This document shows positions 6,800-7,749 of a stretch of 7,749 bases of DNA, one piece after another. Made by a program: the position numbers and the translations under genes. The notes beneath the pieces are model-generated. The model saw only the letters and a list, made by a program, of their open reading frames with translations, ran no database searches and was not told the origin of the DNA. Numbering within the stretch: position 1 is the stretch's first letter; every line of letters begins with the position of its first letter. The stretch is from Leptotrichia sp. oral taxon 215 (lineage in GTDB: Bacteria; Fusobacteriota; Fusobacteriia; Fusobacteriales; Leptotrichiaceae), in contig CAJPML010000040.1 of the NCBI GenBank assembly GCA_905371725.1, positions 1 through 7,749 on the forward strand. The letters are read 5' to 3'.

Positions 6800-7681
6800 T
6801 TATTTTTTAACAGCTTCTGTTATGATTCCCATTTGAGATAAAGGTTCTCCTAGTTTAGTAACTGCTTCTGCCAATGCCTTTGTATCTTCTTTTGTTAAAT
6901 CTGTATACAATTTATAATGTTTGTCATCTGTCATATATTTATTTAGTAAGTCATTCACTGCTTTAAATTCTGCATCTAAAGTTGCTACAAGTTTTGCATC
7001 CTTTTTCTCCAGTTTAGGTCTAAATAATTCAAATATTTTCTGAGCTCCTTCGATATTTGCTCTGAAATCATATAAGTCAGTATGTGAGAAAATTTCTTCT
7101 TCTCCTGTAATTTTTTGAGTTGACACTTCATTTAACAGATCAATGGCTCCTGTAAGCATTAAATCAGGAGTTACTTCTATAGTTGTTATTTTAGCTTTTA
7201 ACTCCTTGATGTCATTCACGAGTTCATCTGCATATTTTTCAGTACCCTTTGTAGTATTTTCTTCCCATAATATTTTTTCAATTCTATGGAAACCTTTCCA
7301 TCCTTCTTCAGTTTTAAACTCTTCTTTAAAATCTGCCAGACGGTAATCTATCTTAATATCAGATTCTCCAAAGCTTTCAGCAATTGGTTCTGATCTCTCA
7401 TATGCCATACGGATTAATGGATATGCTTTTTTAGCTTCATCCAGTTTTCCAGCTTTCAATAACTGAGCAAAATTTTCTGTGTCTTTTAAAAGCATATCAA
7501 TCTGCTCTTCAACAAATTTTTTATAATCAGCTGTTTCCTTGCTCAAATCAACCTGATCATTATCCTGTACTTTCTGTGAAGCTGTTGTATCAGCTTTTGC
7601 ATCTCCCTTAGGTGCTTCACTTTTTCCACAACTTACTAGAAATAATGCTCCTACTAGTAATAAAATTGCTGTTTTTTTCAT
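6800..7681 (-). CDS. efeO: Iron-binding lipoprotein EfeO/EfeM (imelysin-like M75 domain)
   Basis: This 293-residue surface or periplasmic lipoprotein is predicted to capture iron for the EfeUB system. A lipoprotein signal ends in LVSC, with lipidated Cys18. A hydrophilic linker (19-48) follows, then one helical EfeO/imelysin-type domain (about 50-290). Metal-site signatures are visible: HxxE as HRIEK (132-136, His132 and Glu135) in GFHRIEKILWEE, YERSEPIAESF (94-104), and the conserved block GEEEIFSHTDLYDFRANIEG (193-212). No N-terminal cupredoxin domain is present, so this is the short EfeM form rather than the two-domain E. coli EfeO. It therefore lacks the copper or second-metal site of the long form. 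AGGAGGA (7691-7697) precedes the ATG by nine bases. It is the first gene of the island, with a strong promoter candidate directly upstream. Confidence 0.93.
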   Translation of the reverse strand: MKKTAILLLVGALFLVSCGKSEAPKGDAKADTTASQKVQDNDQVDLSKETADYKKFVEEQIDMLLKDTENFAQLLKAGKLDEAKKAYPLIRMAYERSEPIAESFGESDIKIDYRLADFKEEFKTEEGWKGFHRIEKILWEENTTKGTEKYADELVNDIKELKAKITTIEVTPDLMLTGAIDLLNEVSTQKITGEEEIFSHTDLYDFRANIEGAQKIFELFRPKLEKKDAKLVATLDAEFKAVNDLLNKYMTDDKHYKLYTDLTKEDTKALAEAVTKLGEPLSQMGIITEAVKK

Positions 7682-7720
7682 AATAAAAAATCCTCCTATA
7701 TAATTTTCTTTTGCTTTTAG

Positions 7721-7749
7721 GTTATACTTATTATTTTTTTATTTGTAAA
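7721..7749 (-). promoter_or_regulatory. Promoter candidate for the efeO-efeB-efeU(-tatC-tatA) operon
   Basis: On the minus strand TTTACA (7744-7749) is followed after 17 bases by TATAAC (7721-7726). The start would be near 7714, with a leader of about 33 bases containing AGGAGGA. The -35 box touches the window edge, so any upstream element is not visible. Confidence 0.55.
7722..7736 (-). promoter_or_regulatory. Weak Fur-box-like sequence over the efeO -10
   Basis: AAATAATAAGTATAA agrees with the 7-1-7 Fur consensus TGATAATnATTATCA at 10 of 14 positions and overlaps the -10 box, where an iron-dependent repressor would block transcription. The AT-rich background makes such matches common, so this rests mainly on position and on the iron-uptake function of the operon. 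Confidence 0.25.

Noticed and set aside
6809..6821. Small hairpin AACAG-CTT-CTGTT at the end of efeO as a terminator
   Set aside because: On the transcribed strand it is followed by A residues, not U, lies before the stop codon, and has a stem of only five pairs.
1..7749. CRISPR array, tRNA, rRNA, riboswitch or insertion sequence
   Set aside because: No regularly spaced repeats, cloverleaf-like or conserved aptamer sequence, transposase frame or terminal inverted repeats were seen.

Overview
This is an AT-rich window (roughly 30% GC by eye) in which every supported gene lies on the minus strand, so it reads from right to left. Base composition, A-rich Shine-Dalgarno regions, and a lipoprotein and Tat layout reminiscent of Firmicutes but with diverged sequences suggest a low-GC fermentative bacterium. 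Leptotrichia or another member of the Fusobacteriota is my best guess, from sequence feel only; no rRNA or marker gene is present to prove it.

Right part (about 7749 to 2760): a compact elemental-iron uptake island in transcription order efeO/efeM (lipoprotein with an imelysin-like M75 domain), efeB (haem DyP-type peroxidase with a twin-arginine signal), efeU (FTR1 iron permease with a long extracytoplasmic N-terminal domain), tatC and tatA. A good promoter sits at the right edge before efeO, and a Fur-box-like sequence overlaps its -10. efeU starts at TTG inside the end of efeB. A second promoter candidate lies between efeU and tatC, and a long hairpin terminator follows tatA. The logic is self-contained. 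EfeO is predicted to bind iron outside the membrane. EfeB is exported folded, with its haem, by the TatC/TatA pair encoded beside it, and oxidises ferrous iron or takes iron from haem. EfeU carries the ferric iron across the membrane. The arrangement resembles the fepABC-tatAC locus of staphylococci.

Left part (about 2733 to 1): a separate transcription unit or units. A 620-residue PTS-controlled transcription regulator (HTH, PRDs, EIIB-like, EIIA) has its own promoter and a tandem 10-bp repeat at the predicted transcription start. No PTS transporter or sugar enzyme is visible next to it. Downstream is a secreted, helical, probably TPR-like protein of unknown function. Its promoter candidate overlaps an inverted repeat, and the gene is cut by the left edge of the window.

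No tRNA, rRNA, CRISPR array, insertion sequence or phage gene was seen. The plus strand holds only antisense shadow frames. No wholly new system is evident. The most notable points are the dedicated iron-peroxidase/Tat pairing, the duplicated motif in the EfeU ectodomain, the PRD regulator that seems to have lost its PRD histidines, and the regulatory-site candidates.
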